Shown here: one piece after another, positions 1-8,910 of the stretch
Layout: the number at the start of each line of letters is the position of its first letter
Numbering within the stretch: the first letter of the stretch is position 1
Assembly (NCBI GenBank): GCA_019636345.1
Contig: JAHBXQ010000007.1
Coordinates: 62,001-126,000, forward strand
Source: Pirellulales bacterium
Lineage (GTDB): Bacteria; Planctomycetota; Planctomycetia; Pirellulales; Lacipirellulaceae
Direction: 5' to 3'
DNA: 64,000 nucleotides
The notes under the pieces: generated by a model
What the model saw: only the letters and a program-made list of their open reading frames with translations
Told to the model about the DNA's origin: nothing
Database searches by the model: none
Translations under genes and position numbers: made by a program

Positions 1-41
1 AGCAGGACGGCGAAAAATCGCACAATATTCCGTGCTGGCAT
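1..41 (-). CDS. 5' end of a probable secreted protein gene (partial)
   Basis: Only the first 13 codons lie in the window; the gene continues to the left of base 1. The ATG at 41 opens a peptide MPARNIVRFFAVLL, a short basic start followed by hydrophobic residues, which looks like the beginning of a signal peptide or membrane anchor. A strong ribosome binding site, AAGGAG on the minus strand (52-57), lies 10 bases before the ATG. The gene is divergent from the NlpC/P60 gene at 469. Nothing can be said about its function from so short a fragment. Confidence 0.45.
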   Translation of the reverse strand, partial: MPARNIVRFFAVL

Positions 42-128
42 GACGAATCGGCTCCTTGGCGACGGCCCTGAATTGACTCTGGCAGGATACTGCCGGTGGC
101 GCCCAGCGGCAACCAAGCTCGCCGGACG

Positions 129-259
129 GTCGTGATACCATTTGCGATCTTGAAAGGGTGGCTGGGGTCGCAGCGCAGCGGAGCCCCCAGGGGATCCCCT
201 GGGGGCTCACTTCGTTCGATCCCAGCCACCCCCGTCAAATTGGCAAATGGTATCACGAC
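129..259. repeat. Large nested palindrome, possible MITE/REP-type element
   Basis: Three nested inverted repeats share one centre. The outer arms are a perfect 17-bp pair (129-145 GTCGTGATACCATTTGC and 243-259). The middle arms are a perfect 11-bp pair (156-166 GGGTGGCTGGG and 221-231). The apex is a perfect 28-bp palindrome (181-208) centred on GGATCC. A single strand could fold into one long interrupted hairpin of about 131 bases. No convincing gene lies inside it. It sits in the divergent gap between two genes; a small non-autonomous transposon-like or REP-type repeat is the most likely explanation. Confidence 0.75.
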
Positions 260-468
260 TTGCCGGACGAGTTCGATTCTCCGCAGCCGCTTCTCGCACC
301 TGCGCAGCAATCGCCGTCGCCGGCTGGCATCGCCGACGACGGTGATCTAGTCTGAACCGCGTTCTGGTTCGGGCAAGTCGAATCGGTCGTCGCACCGACC
401 GCGACCAGCTCCGTTCGCTCCGCCAAGACCGTTCGCAGGTGAACGATCCGTTTGCACGTTGAGTTGCC

Positions 469-1626
469 ATGAGAGACCTTCCGTTGTTGGCTCTGATGTT
501 GCTTGTCGCGGCTCTGATTCGAGAAGAGGCCATGTCGCAGGTTGTTCCGCCTCCCCCGTCGACGAGCGGTCTGGAGCGTTTCGCCAAGCAGATCGAACCC
601 GATCTCCAAGGCCGGCCCGAGCGATTGCCGCAGTACGTCGCTCACTTTCGCGCGCAGGCGGCCAACGATCCGCGTCTCGTCGCTTTTCGCGTTGAACCCA
701 CGATTGCGGACGACGGCCGCGTGACGCTCGTCGGGTTTGTCGAGTTTCCCGAGACTCGCAGCGGATTGCAGGAGTATCTCGAACTGCTGGGATTTGCAGA
801 CATCGACAACCGACTGGAGACGCTTCCTGCGGCGACCCTTGGCGACAAACGGTACGGCGTCGTCAAGACGACGCACGCGCTCAGTTACGATCGCCCGCAA
901 CGGCCGCGCGAGGTCGTCACCGATTGTCTCTTCGGCGAACCGCTCTACCTGCTGCGGGAGGACGGGGACCACGTGTTGGTTCACAGCGGCGAGGGCTACT
1001 TGGGTTACGTCGCCGCCGCCGCGATCGAGTGCGTCGGGCGGGATGAATTTGATGCGTACGTCGCGGGGCCGCATGTGCGAATGATCGCCGACCACGCGGT
1101 CGACAAAGGGCTGACGCTGCCCGTCGGCGCGATTCTCAAGGTCCAACCGGGCGACGCCGGCGTCTGTGAATTGCCGACCGGAGCGACTGTCGCCGTCCCG
1201 GCGGAAAAGCGACAGCCCGTCGAGCCCCCTGCCGCCGAGATCGAGCAGGCGATCGCCGCGGCCGTTCGACTGCTGGAGACTCCCTACCATTGGGGAGGCA
1301 AAACGGCCGCGGGAATCGATTGCTCGGGGCTTGTTCAGATCGCCTTCGCCTCGATCGGTTTTCATTTGCCGCGCGACGCGAACCAGCAGTTCTATCTTGG
1401 CCGCCTGACCGCCACGCGCTGGCATCGCGCAGGGTTGCGCCGCGGCGACACGCTGTACTTCATCAGCCCCGTCGGAAAGATCTCGCACACGGGCCTGTAC
1501 CTAGGCGACGATCGATTCGTGCACGCCGAACTGCCGCAGGTGAAGATCAGCAGCTTCAATCCCGAGCACGACCAGTACGACCCCAAACGCGACGCGTCGT
1601 TCGCGTTCGCCAAGCGGTTATGGTAG
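469..1626 (+). CDS. NlpC/P60 family cell-wall hydrolase (C40 peptidase)
   Basis: A secreted 385-residue protein predicted to cleave peptide bonds in peptidoglycan stem peptides. Residues 1-25 form a hydrophobic signal-like start. The middle (about 130-245) resembles tandem bacterial SH3-like domains, a layout common in gamma-D-glutamyl-diamino-acid endopeptidases of the YkfC/Spr type. The C-terminal NlpC/P60 domain carries the catalytic Cys285 in DCSGLVQ, His340 in KISHTGLY and a third polar residue, His352, in RFVHAE. All three expected residues are present, so it should be active. The ATG at 469 was chosen because it gives the signal peptide; only a weak Shine-Dalgarno is visible. It ends 25 bases from the convergent DUF819 gene. 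Confidence 0.9.
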   Translation: MRDLPLLALMLLVAALIREEAMSQVVPPPPSTSGLERFAKQIEPDLQGRPERLPQYVAHFRAQAANDPRLVAFRVEPTIADDGRVTLVGFVEFPETRSGLQEYLELLGFADIDNRLETLPAATLGDKRYGVVKTTHALSYDRPQRPREVVTDCLFGEPLYLLREDGDHVLVHSGEGYLGYVAAAAIECVGRDEFDAYVAGPHVRMIADHAVDKGLTLPVGAILKVQPGDAGVCELPTGATVAVPAEKRQPVEPPAAEIEQAIAAAVRLLETPYHWGGKTAAGIDCSGLVQIAFASIGFHLPRDANQQFYLGRLTATRWHRAGLRRGDTLYFISPVGKISHTGLYLGDDRFVHAELPQVKISSFNPEHDQYDPKRDASFAFAKRLW

Positions 1627-1651
1627 CGAGGCGGACTTGACCGCCGACGGC

Positions 1652-2821
1652 TCAAGAGACCAGCCAGCAGAGCAGCGCCGCCAGATAGCCGGCGAAGTTG
1701 CCGATCGCGTAGCCCAACAAGGCCATCAGCACCGCGGCCGGCACGAGGGATTCCTGGTGGTGCGAGGCCACGATCGTGGCTGACGCCGCTCCGCCGATGT
1801 TCGCCGCGCTGGCGATGGCCGCCGTATGGACGTCGACCTTCAGCAACTTGGCGCCCAATAGGCAAAACGCCCCGTGGATGAAGATCCACACGCTCGCCCC
1901 GAGCAGGAAAGGCAGCGCCTGCCCGGCCGCCTGAGCCAGATCGGCCGTGGCGCCCATCCGCGCCACGAACAAATAGACCAGGGCCATCCCCAATTCGTGG
2001 CTCCCGCGAATCGTTCGCAGCGGGGTGTAAGACAGGCTGATCCCGATCGCCGTGATAAGCAGGATCCGCCACGTTGATGCGCTGAGGTACGGTTCAGCGA
2101 CCGGCAATTTCTCAGCCGCCGCTTGGGCGATCCAGGTCGCTGCGAAGCCGGTGAAGAGCAATGCGAGATAGTCGGCCGCCGCGGGGGCCGATTTGTCGGT
2201 GCGGACCGTGGCGGCGGCGGTCGTCATGTTCGCCAGCCGATCCTTCTCGACCCCGGTGAACGAGCCGAACCGCTCGGCCCAGTGCTTCGAGGCCAACAAC
2301 AGCGGCAGCCAGAGCAGATAGATCGTCGAGTCGCCGATCACCGCCAGCCCCACGTCGGCGCCGCTGGCGTCGATCATCTGCGCAACGGCGGCCATGTTGC
2401 CGGTGCCGCCGATCCAACTCCCGGCGAGAGCCCCGAACGCCTTCCACGAGTCGGGCCCCAGCCAGTGCTTGACGAGCAGAAACCCGATTGGCGCCCCGAC
2501 CACGACTCCCAGCGTGCCGAACAACATGACTCCCACGCCTCGTCCCAACACGCTCGCCGCTCCCCGCACGTTCACGTTGAGCAACAGCAACACCAGCATC
2601 ATGGGCAGGACGAAATCGCCGATCGCGTCGTACGCCGGTGAACGGGTCGTCAGCAACCCGGCGGCCGAAAGGAGCACCGGGACAAGGTAAATGAAGATCA
2701 GCGGCGGAACGTATTGCGACAGCCGTCGCAGCAACCCTCTCTCCAACCAAAAGAACAAGGCGCACACGCCGCACAGCGTCGACAGCACTCCCAGGTCGCT
2801 GGAAATGGGAAAAGAGGTCAT
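1652..2821 (-). CDS. DUF819 family multi-pass membrane protein
   Basis: A 389-residue integral membrane protein with about ten hydrophobic helices and a short polar loop near residues 185-215. The start (SSDLGVLSTLCGVCALFFWLE) and the conserved glycine-rich stretch around residue 140 (GSWIGGTGNMAAVAQ) match the DUF819/YjcL family. The family is thought to contain transporters because of weak likeness to sodium-dependent carriers and permeases, but no substrate is established. It is convergent with the NlpC/P60 gene and reads in the same direction as the MarC gene upstream, with 164 bases between them, so the two are not clearly one operon. Confidence 0.85.
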   Translation of the reverse strand: MTSFPISSDLGVLSTLCGVCALFFWLERGLLRRLSQYVPPLIFIYLVPVLLSAAGLLTTRSPAYDAIGDFVLPMMLVLLLLNVNVRGAASVLGRGVGVMLFGTLGVVVGAPIGFLLVKHWLGPDSWKAFGALAGSWIGGTGNMAAVAQMIDASGADVGLAVIGDSTIYLLWLPLLLASKHWAERFGSFTGVEKDRLANMTTAAATVRTDKSAPAAADYLALLFTGFAATWIAQAAAEKLPVAEPYLSASTWRILLITAIGISLSYTPLRTIRGSHELGMALVYLFVARMGATADLAQAAGQALPFLLGASVWIFIHGAFCLLGAKLLKVDVHTAAIASAANIGGAASATIVASHHQESLVPAAVLMALLGYAIGNFAGYLAALLCWLVS

Positions 2822-2967
2822 GGAAACGCTCGTCGAGAAAGGTTCGGCTCGCCCGCTCGAGCCTCGCCTCGATCGGCGATCATGGCTGGCGGAGTGTGTC
2901 TCGACAGAGCATAGTTCTCAGCCGCGCTGCGACGCAACCGGCATTGTACGGTTCGTCGCAGAGGGGC

Positions 2968-2987
2968 GAGCCGCCTTGCGGCGGCTC
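2968..2987 (-). terminator. Hairpin at the 3' end of the MarC gene
   Basis: A perfect 8-bp stem (GAGCCGCC/GGCGGCTC) with a 4-base loop overlaps the MarC stop codon. No T-run follows on the minus strand, so it may slow polymerase or protect the 3' end rather than act as a classical intrinsic terminator. Confidence 0.35.
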
Positions 2988-3615
2988 ACTGGAAGAAGTT
3001 CCTCAACCCTCCCAACAGCATTTGGACGCCGAACGTCGCCAACAGCAGCCCTCCCAATCTGGCGAGCAATGCCATCACCGTCGGCTTCACTTGGGCGACC
3101 AGATGGCCGAGCCAAGCGAAGGTGAGAAACGTGGCGATGACCACGATCGCGACGCTGATCAGCGCCGCTAACAACCCCCACGGCGCCTCGCGCTGCGAGG
3201 TGATCGAGATCGTCGTCGCAATGGCGCCCGGCCCCGCGATAAGCGGGATCGTGAGCGGAATCAACAGCGCGTCGTCGCCCATAGGTCCTTTTCGCCGCAA
3301 TCGCTGTCCTTGAGCTAGACTCGCTGCGCCGCCGTAGAGCATTTCGAAGCCGATCAGGGCGATGATCAATCCGCCAGCGACGCCGAACGCATCTAGATCG
3401 ACCCCCAGCAGATCCAGCAAGTGCCGACCTGCCAGGGCCGAACCGCCGAGCACCAGCGCCACATACAGCGACACCGTCGCGGCCGCTTTGATCCGGCGCT
3501 GCGGCTGGGGGTCGATGGCGTGGTTGAAGAACAGCAGATTGACCGGATCGGCCGGCCACGCGATCACCATGAGCGAGATCACTGCTCGGATGCAGAAATC
3601 AAGATGATTGTCCAA
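2986..3615 (-). CDS. MarC family integral membrane protein
   Basis: About 209 residues with six predicted membrane helices. The motif WPADPVNLLFFNHAID near the N-terminus, the conserved second half GDDALLIPLTIPLIAGPGA and the length match the MarC/UPF0056 family (usually 200-220 residues). MarC proteins were once linked to multiple antibiotic resistance, but that role is not supported and the transport substrate is unknown. The frame stays open to 3918, but the upstream part is arginine-rich and unlike the family. I chose the TTG at 3613-3615 because GAGG sits six bases before it and it restores normal length. The gene is divergent from the PAS-phosphatase gene; the 342-base gap must hold promoters for both, but I see no clear consensus there. 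Confidence 0.85.
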   Translation of the reverse strand: MDNHLDFCIRAVISLMVIAWPADPVNLLFFNHAIDPQPQRRIKAAATVSLYVALVLGGSALAGRHLLDLLGVDLDAFGVAGGLIIALIGFEMLYGGAASLAQGQRLRRKGPMGDDALLIPLTIPLIAGPGAIATTISITSQREAPWGLLAALISVAIVVIATFLTFAWLGHLVAQVKPTVMALLARLGGLLLATFGVQMLLGGLRNFFQ

Positions 3616-3957
3616 ACCAGACCTCGCCACGAGAAAGATGTGCCCAGCGTGACGACCGCCGGCATGTCGATCAGTGCGAATTTCGTACCGCAGGCTTGTC
3701 CCGTCTCTTCTTCCCGTGACATCGAGAGGATGGCTAGGGAACCCGAACCGAAGCCCGAGAAACAAGCCGACCCGACGCTCCGCGAAGCAGGGGCGAGAAC
3801 CTGTTTGCGGAGCCTCGTCGCGGCGCAGAATGTGCACTCCGCTTGAGGTTGCAAGATAGCTCCTTGCGAGGCCGCCGAAATTCCCTGCGGCGATCGCTGC
3901 CGATGTGCGAATTTGCACGCTCCTTTCGCTGCCCTCCTCCTACATGTCGAGCGCACC

Positions 3958-5067
3958 ATGGACCCGCAATTGGCCGCCTCAAGCGTCATCCTCGACTCCC
4001 TGGCCGAGGGTGTCTACGTCTGCGATCGGGATCGTCGGATCGTGTACTGGAACAAACCGGCTGAGCGGATCACCGGCTGGAGCGCCGAGGAGGTGGTCGG
4101 CCGTCGCTGCCTCGACAACCTCTTGTGCCATGAGGACAAGGACGGTCGTCGGCTTTGCGGCGAGGAGCACTGTCCGTTGCACCGCTCCATGGCGACAGGC
4201 GCGGCGAGCACCGTTCCGTTGATCGTCTTCGCCCAAGCAAAGGACGGACAGCGAATTCCCATGCAGGTTACGGTCGCGCCAATTTATGATGAGGCGGGAG
4301 TGGTCGTCGGCGGCGTTGAGACGTTTCGCGAGATGTCGACGGTCCTCGGCGATCTCATGCGGGCGAAACAGATCCAGGAACTCTCGCTTGAGCATGATCT
4401 GCCGCATGATCCGCGGATTGCGTTCACAACGGCCTACTCGCCCCACGATATCGTGGGGGGCGACTTCTACGCACTCCAGCGGCTCGACGCCGATCGCTAT
4501 GGATTTCTCTTGGCCGACGTCATGGGGCACGGGGTGGCGGCCGCTCTCTACACGATGCATCTCAGTTCGTTGTGGAGTCGACGATCCGCCGATCTGCTTA
4601 TGCCGGCCCAATTTGCGGCGGGAGTCAATCGCGAGTTGAGCCGGATCGTCCGGGACGAGTCGTTCGCCACGGCCATTTGCGGAACGATCGATGCGTCGTC
4701 GGGCTGCGTGCGATTCGCCTCCGCGGGAGGACCTCCAGCGATTGTTTTTCGCAGCGACGACTCGGTCGAGGAGATCGAGGCATCGGGTGTTCCGCTGGGG
4801 ATGCTCGAGGACGCCGACTACGACGAAGTGACTGGCGAACTCCGACCTGGCGACGCCATGCTGCTGGTCAGCGACGGAGCGCTGGAGGTCATTGCGGCCG
4901 ACGGAGCCATGTTGGGCGTCGACGGCTTGGTCCGCATCCTCCAGACGTACGGTTACCCCCGAAGCCCGCTCCCCATCAAGGCAGTCGAAGCAGAACTTCT
5001 TCGCTTCTCTAATTCAATCCGCTTGCAAGACGACGTGACGCTGATCGAGATGCGGTTCCTGACCTGA
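3958..5067 (+). CDS. PAS domain - SpoIIE-type PP2C serine phosphatase
   Basis: A soluble signalling protein of about 369 residues. The N-terminal third is a PAS domain (DSLAEGVYVCDRDRRIVYWN, then AERITGWSAEEVVGR) with the typical YDEAGVVVGGVETFRE exit. The C-terminal half is a SpoIIE/RsbU-like phosphatase, with metal-binding acidic residues in GGDFYALQRLDADRYGFLLA and LADVMGHGVAAAL and the late LLVSDGALE motif. Such proteins dephosphorylate anti-sigma-factor antagonists in partner-switching pathways that control stress sigma factors; no partner gene is adjacent. The ATG at 3958 is preferred over 3913 because the PAS domain starts soon after it. Its last 54 bases overlap the convergent dehydrogenase-like gene. 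Confidence 0.88.
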   Translation: MDPQLAASSVILDSLAEGVYVCDRDRRIVYWNKPAERITGWSAEEVVGRRCLDNLLCHEDKDGRRLCGEEHCPLHRSMATGAASTVPLIVFAQAKDGQRIPMQVTVAPIYDEAGVVVGGVETFREMSTVLGDLMRAKQIQELSLEHDLPHDPRIAFTTAYSPHDIVGGDFYALQRLDADRYGFLLADVMGHGVAAALYTMHLSSLWSRRSADLLMPAQFAAGVNRELSRIVRDESFATAICGTIDASSGCVRFASAGGPPAIVFRSDDSVEEIEASGVPLGMLEDADYDEVTGELRPGDAMLLVSDGALEVIAADGAMLGVDGLVRILQTYGYPRSPLPIKAVEAELLRFSNSIRLQDDVTLIEMRFLT

Positions 5068-7032
5068 TTGCGGAGTTTCGTCGTCGTGTCCGAAGCCCTC
5101 GGAGCGCTTGCCAGTCACGCGGCGGCGCATGAAGCCGAGGGTGGCCCCGCCCAGGAGCGCCGCGACCAGCGACCCTGGCTCGGGGACCGTCGTCGCCGAG
5201 GACGCGGCCGGCGCGTACTGCTGATTCCAGAACCCCAAATCAGCCGCACCGATCCGCCCGTCGCCGTCGGCGTCTCCCTGCGCCAATCCCCCGGCGGCTC
5301 CGGCGTTTCGTTGCCAAATCAGAAAATCGCGCCCGTCCACGGCCCCGTCGCCGTCAAAGTCGGCCGTCCCGACCGCCTCGACGATCCGGCGCATCATGCC
5401 GTCGCTCTTGCTGAGGATGTACAACTCGCCGTCGGCGTCGACCTGCAGACGGATGTCCGCTCGGCCATAGGAGCCGGTCGTTTGCGCGCCGCCGGGGAGA
5501 TTCGGATCCAGGCCTCCCCGGTCGTGATAGGCGATCTCGATGATCTGATGCAGCGGTCCCCGCGTTGCGCCGCCGGTCGTGAGCATCGTGAAGAACTGCT
5601 CGCCCGACTCGCCGGGAGCTTCCCACAGCAGGTCGATCGAGTGGATCGTCGCAAGCGTCGCGGGGTTGCCGTCGTCGGCGGCCAGAACGTCATCGTAATC
5701 GGCCCACATCAACTGCCCTGTCGTGATGTCGCCGAAGATGAACTTGCCCTGAAGCGAGGGGATGTTCGTGCCCCGATACACGAAGCCGCTGCTGATCGCA
5801 TCGCCGACGGGCAGACCTTGGCCGCTCAGCCCGTGGCCGTACTGCACGACCGGGTAGAGCGGGGTGGTCGTCCCCAACGGAGTCGAGGAATTGAGATAGT
5901 AAGTGACTTGGTCGGGCGCAGGAATCGGAGCGCGGCCGTAGAAATTGTCGAGCTGTTCGTTCCCTTCCCGGGCCGGGTAGCCGTAGTTTCCGCCTGAGTG
6001 GATCAGGTTCACCTCCTCCCAGGAATAGAGCCCAATGTCGTTGACGATCAATTGCCCCGATTCGGCGTCCCACGTCATGCGATGCGGGTTCCGCAGTCCC
6101 AAGGCGTAGATCTCGTCGCGAACCGCGGATTGCGGGAGGCTGGTGAACGGGTTGTCGGCAGGGATAAAGTACCGACCGTTGGGGCTGGCGGTCAGCGAAG
6201 TCCCGGCGTCGACGTTGTCGGGTCGAATGCGAACGACTTTCCCCGCCAGATTGTCCAATTGCTGGGGAGTGTTGCGAACGCTGGACGATTCGCCGTTCCC
6301 GCCGTCGCCGATCGAGACATACATCATCCGCCAATCGGGGTCGCCCGGATTGGCGTTGGGATTGAACGAAATGTCCCCCATGGGATGGATCCGGGTTCTT
6401 TGCCCGATGCGGAACAATTCCCGCGCCGTGCCTTCGAACACCGAATTGTGCGGATTCGTATCGGTCCATTCGACCAGCACGTTGTGAAACCCATTTGCCG
6501 CAGTGTACCCCGGGGCGTTGATCGAGGAGGTCGTCGTGTAGCCGGCCGTGTTGAAGCCCGGAAACGACGAGGCGTCGGGCGAGGTCGAGGCCCCGCCTTG
6601 TTCGATGTGGATCGTATAAAACTTGCCGTTGTTGGCGTAGTCGGGATCGAATTGAAACGAGACGAGCCCCGTCGCGTAACCCGCCTCCGTGTAGAGCCGC
6701 GGAAAGATGCCCGCCGCCGATCCGCGACCGTTGAAGTTGAGATACTCGGTGAACTCTTTCGATTGTTTGTCGAGGATGTACAGCGGACCGTTCAAGTCGT
6801 TGACGAACATCCGATCGGACGACAGGGGATCGTCGGCCAGGAAGTTCAGCCGCGCCAAGTAGGCGCTGTTTGCCGTTGCAGACGGATACGCGACGGAGCC
6901 CGTCATCGGAGCCGCGGCAAAGTCCTGCAGTCGCAGGGTCAACTCGGCGCGGGCGGCGACGGTCGTGGCGACGATCGCCGCGGCGGACAGCATCTGCACG
7001 ATTCGCGCAGCAGGAGCGGGACGTCGATTCAT
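5014..7032 (-). CDS. Secreted PQQ-type glucose/sorbosone dehydrogenase-like protein with dockerin-like repeat and PEP-CTERM
   Basis: About 672 residues. A signal peptide (ARIVQMLSAAAIVATTVAARA) is followed by a six-bladed beta-propeller of the glucose/sorbosone dehydrogenase type (QFDPDYANNGKFYTIH; GDGGNGESSSVRNTPQQLDN; ALGLRNPHRMTWD). Near the C-terminus lies a dockerin-like pair (DGDGAVDGRDFLIWQR, then DGDGRIGAADLGFW) and a PEP-CTERM sorting signal (VPEPGSLVAALLGG, a helix, then MRRR). Family members oxidise sugars with PQQ, but many relatives are non-catalytic, so the activity is uncertain. The frame continues about 30 residues past the basic tail, which is unusual for PEP-CTERM, and overlaps the PAS-phosphatase gene by 54 bases. 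The ATG at 7032 is chosen; a TTG at 7044 is also possible. Confidence 0.85.
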   Translation of the reverse strand: MNRRPAPAARIVQMLSAAAIVATTVAARAELTLRLQDFAAAPMTGSVAYPSATANSAYLARLNFLADDPLSSDRMFVNDLNGPLYILDKQSKEFTEYLNFNGRGSAAGIFPRLYTEAGYATGLVSFQFDPDYANNGKFYTIHIEQGGASTSPDASSFPGFNTAGYTTTSSINAPGYTAANGFHNVLVEWTDTNPHNSVFEGTARELFRIGQRTRIHPMGDISFNPNANPGDPDWRMMYVSIGDGGNGESSSVRNTPQQLDNLAGKVVRIRPDNVDAGTSLTASPNGRYFIPADNPFTSLPQSAVRDEIYALGLRNPHRMTWDAESGQLIVNDIGLYSWEEVNLIHSGGNYGYPAREGNEQLDNFYGRAPIPAPDQVTYYLNSSTPLGTTTPLYPVVQYGHGLSGQGLPVGDAISSGFVYRGTNIPSLQGKFIFGDITTGQLMWADYDDVLAADDGNPATLATIHSIDLLWEAPGESGEQFFTMLTTGGATRGPLHQIIEIAYHDRGGLDPNLPGGAQTTGSYGRADIRLQVDADGELYILSKSDGMMRRIVEAVGTADFDGDGAVDGRDFLIWQRNAGAAGGLAQGDADGDGRIGAADLGFWNQQYAPAASSATTVPEPGSLVAALLGGATLGFMRRRVTGKRSEGFGHDDETPQSGQEPHLDQRHVVLQAD

Positions 7033-7371
7033 GGGGCAAGACAAAAGCGAGGAGACGAACGATCCCGCCTTGATGCGCAGCGGGTCCGGCGATCCGTTCA
7101 GGATAACTCCCCGTTCGTTCCTGAGCGAGAGGACGGCCTGGGCGCCGAAGCGAGCCCGCGCAGCCCCAGTGCGAAAGCTCCGGATCGAGATCGGGCCCCG
7201 ACGCCTCGAAAACGCGGCTGCTTCCGGCAGAATTGCTGTCTTCGGTCTCAGAGCCCGCTATGCTGTCCCCGGCGACGAGAGTCGTCAGCATCTGCGCGGT
7301 TGCGGACTTAGGGAAGTGTCTTGCGGCAATTCGACCCGACTTCCCGCGTTGTCACGCCGCGACGACTGAGT
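7033..7371. other. Intergenic region upstream of the dehydrogenase-like gene
   Basis: This 339-base gap between two minus-strand genes should hold the promoter and leader of the dehydrogenase-like gene. I see no convincing -35/-10 pair, no RNA structure and no repeat in it. Confidence 0.3.
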
Positions 7372-8727
7372 TCAAGGCGTAGCCTGCCGAGCCGAGTTCG
7401 GGTCCCCGCCTTCCGTCGTCGTCGTCGAACTCGCTCGTCGTTCGCGGGGCTGGTCGCCGCCGACGCGCCACTCGTACACAGCCAGGGCGTGAAGCGCATG
7501 CCCCAAGGCTCCGCGATGCCAGTCGGTTTTCTCCTTCCCTTCCAACAGGCCCGCCACATAGGCCAGTCCTCGTTCGAGCCGCTTGTCGTCGAGTTGCTCG
7601 GCCGGCAGCGACATGACCAGCCACTCGAGAATATGCCCGCTGGTCGTCAACCGGCGAGTCGCATCGGCGCGACTCTCGCGCGAGTCGAGCCAGGCCGTGC
7701 TGAAACTGCCGTCGGCGTTCTGCATTTCGAACGCTCGGCGCTGGTACGTGCGGGTCCGCTCCCGCGCCGTTCGCCACGGCTCGGCGAGCGGTTTCCCCGA
7801 GACTTCCCGGCGGTCGGCGGCCGAAGAGATGGCGTACAACCGATGAAGTCCCCCGCACGTCGCAGTTCGATCAATCGGTTCTTGCAACTCCTCGCGCAGG
7901 AGCCGTTCGATCGACCATGGTTCGCCCTGCTGGTTCTTCCAGGTTGCGTCCAACTCCTCGTAATGAGCCAGCCCGATGAGTTTGAACGTCAATTCACGTC
8001 CCGAGCGGCAGGTCCGCTTCTCGTGTTCGACGAGGTCCGCCACGACCAGCGTGCGCTCGCCCACGCGCAGCTCATAGTCGCGCTTGACGCGCGACTGGGC
8101 GAGCATCGCCAGGAACTGCCCGTCATGCCCCTGCCTGCCCGGCCCGACCGGCAGCTCTATTCCCGAAGCGACCGGAGTCATCAACTGCATGCCGGCCGAG
8201 GGATAGTTGAAGCATAGCCAGCCGATCGCCGTCACCGGTTCGCCGTCCGGTCCCCCGGAACGCACGGTCGCCTCGACGCCGTATGCGATCGACCAATGCA
8301 GGACCGACCACGGGGCGTCGTCGCGCGTGTTGAGCGGGTGGCGATAGTATGCATCCAACACCCGCCGCACTTGCGTGAGAAGCTTCGAGTCGACGGTCCC
8401 CGGCATCGGGTTGCCGACCTTGTCGGTCATTGCGGGCCGAGACGATTCCGCTGCCGAGGATTTCGTCGCGGACACGCCGTCGACGGCGGCGACCGCGCCG
8501 GTCGCGACGCTGCGCGGCTGAGAGATCGCGCCGTCCCCCGTCGCCAGAGTTGCCGCCGAGAGGTACGTCAAGCCGATCAAAACCGGAGGAAACGCGGAGG
8601 GGGACAAGGCAATGGCTCCGATAGCGGACTCGGCGGAAAGGCTGCCGCGACCGCGCTTCTTGGCGACGCAAGCAGGGTTCCCTGCGCATCGGTGCAATCG
8701 ACGAGCCAAACCGCGGGATGCCTCCAA
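7372..8727 (-). CDS. Uncharacterised exported protein, alpha/alpha-toroid-like
   Basis: A 451-residue protein with no family that I can name. A hydrophobic segment (about residues 37-60, SAFPPVLIGLTYLSAATLA) suggests an N-terminal membrane anchor or signal. The body contains tryptophan- and glycine-rich helical repeats such as QNADGSFSTAWLDS, TTSGHILEWLVMSLP and HRGALGHALHALAVYEW, which resemble the alpha/alpha toroid of prenyltransferases and terpene cyclases. No catalytic Asp-rich motif is visible. I believe similar proteins are common in planctomycetes. The frame opens with TTG at 8727 and lacks a clear Shine-Dalgarno, so the true start may lie further in. The C-terminal 25 residues are low-complexity. 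Confidence 0.7.
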   Translation of the reverse strand: MEASRGLARRLHRCAGNPACVAKKRGRGSLSAESAIGAIALSPSAFPPVLIGLTYLSAATLATGDGAISQPRSVATGAVAAVDGVSATKSSAAESSRPAMTDKVGNPMPGTVDSKLLTQVRRVLDAYYRHPLNTRDDAPWSVLHWSIAYGVEATVRSGGPDGEPVTAIGWLCFNYPSAGMQLMTPVASGIELPVGPGRQGHDGQFLAMLAQSRVKRDYELRVGERTLVVADLVEHEKRTCRSGRELTFKLIGLAHYEELDATWKNQQGEPWSIERLLREELQEPIDRTATCGGLHRLYAISSAADRREVSGKPLAEPWRTARERTRTYQRRAFEMQNADGSFSTAWLDSRESRADATRRLTTSGHILEWLVMSLPAEQLDDKRLERGLAYVAGLLEGKEKTDWHRGALGHALHALAVYEWRVGGDQPRERRASSTTTTEGGDPNSARQATP

Positions 8728-8774
8728 AGTCAGGGGCTCTGAGGAGATCGACCTTGCGTTCCACGTGAGTGCGC

Positions 8775-8814
8775 GAGTCGAGACCGCACACCGGCGGCTG
8801 TGCGGTCTCGACTC
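8775..8814 (-). terminator. Strong hairpin downstream of the DUF2339-DUF3999 pair
   Basis: A perfect 16-bp inverted repeat (GAGTCGAGACCGCACA at 8775-8790 and its complement at 8799-8814) has an 8-base loop. It lies about 100 bases after the DUF3999 stop and before the next minus-strand gene, so it could end the operon transcript. No T-run follows, so a factor-dependent or RNA-stabilising role is also possible. Confidence 0.5.
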
Positions 8815-8855
8815 CCGAGTGATTCGGTTGGGGGAGCAGGCATGTCCTTCCGCCT

Positions 8856-8898
8856 AGCGCTTTGGCACGGTCCAAAAAACCCGAACTGACAAAGCGCT
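8856..8898. repeat. 43-bp dispersed repeat, copy 1
   Basis: The sequence between AGCGCTTTG (8856-8864) and its inverted copy CAAAGCGCT (8890-8898) matches 45755-45797 at 34 of 43 positions without gaps. Copy 1 begins 13 bases after the end of the DUF3999 gene. Its terminal 9-bp inverted repeats could form a hairpin with a 25-base loop. Confidence 0.6.
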
Positions 8899-8910
8899 GG
8901 CGTCAGAAAT

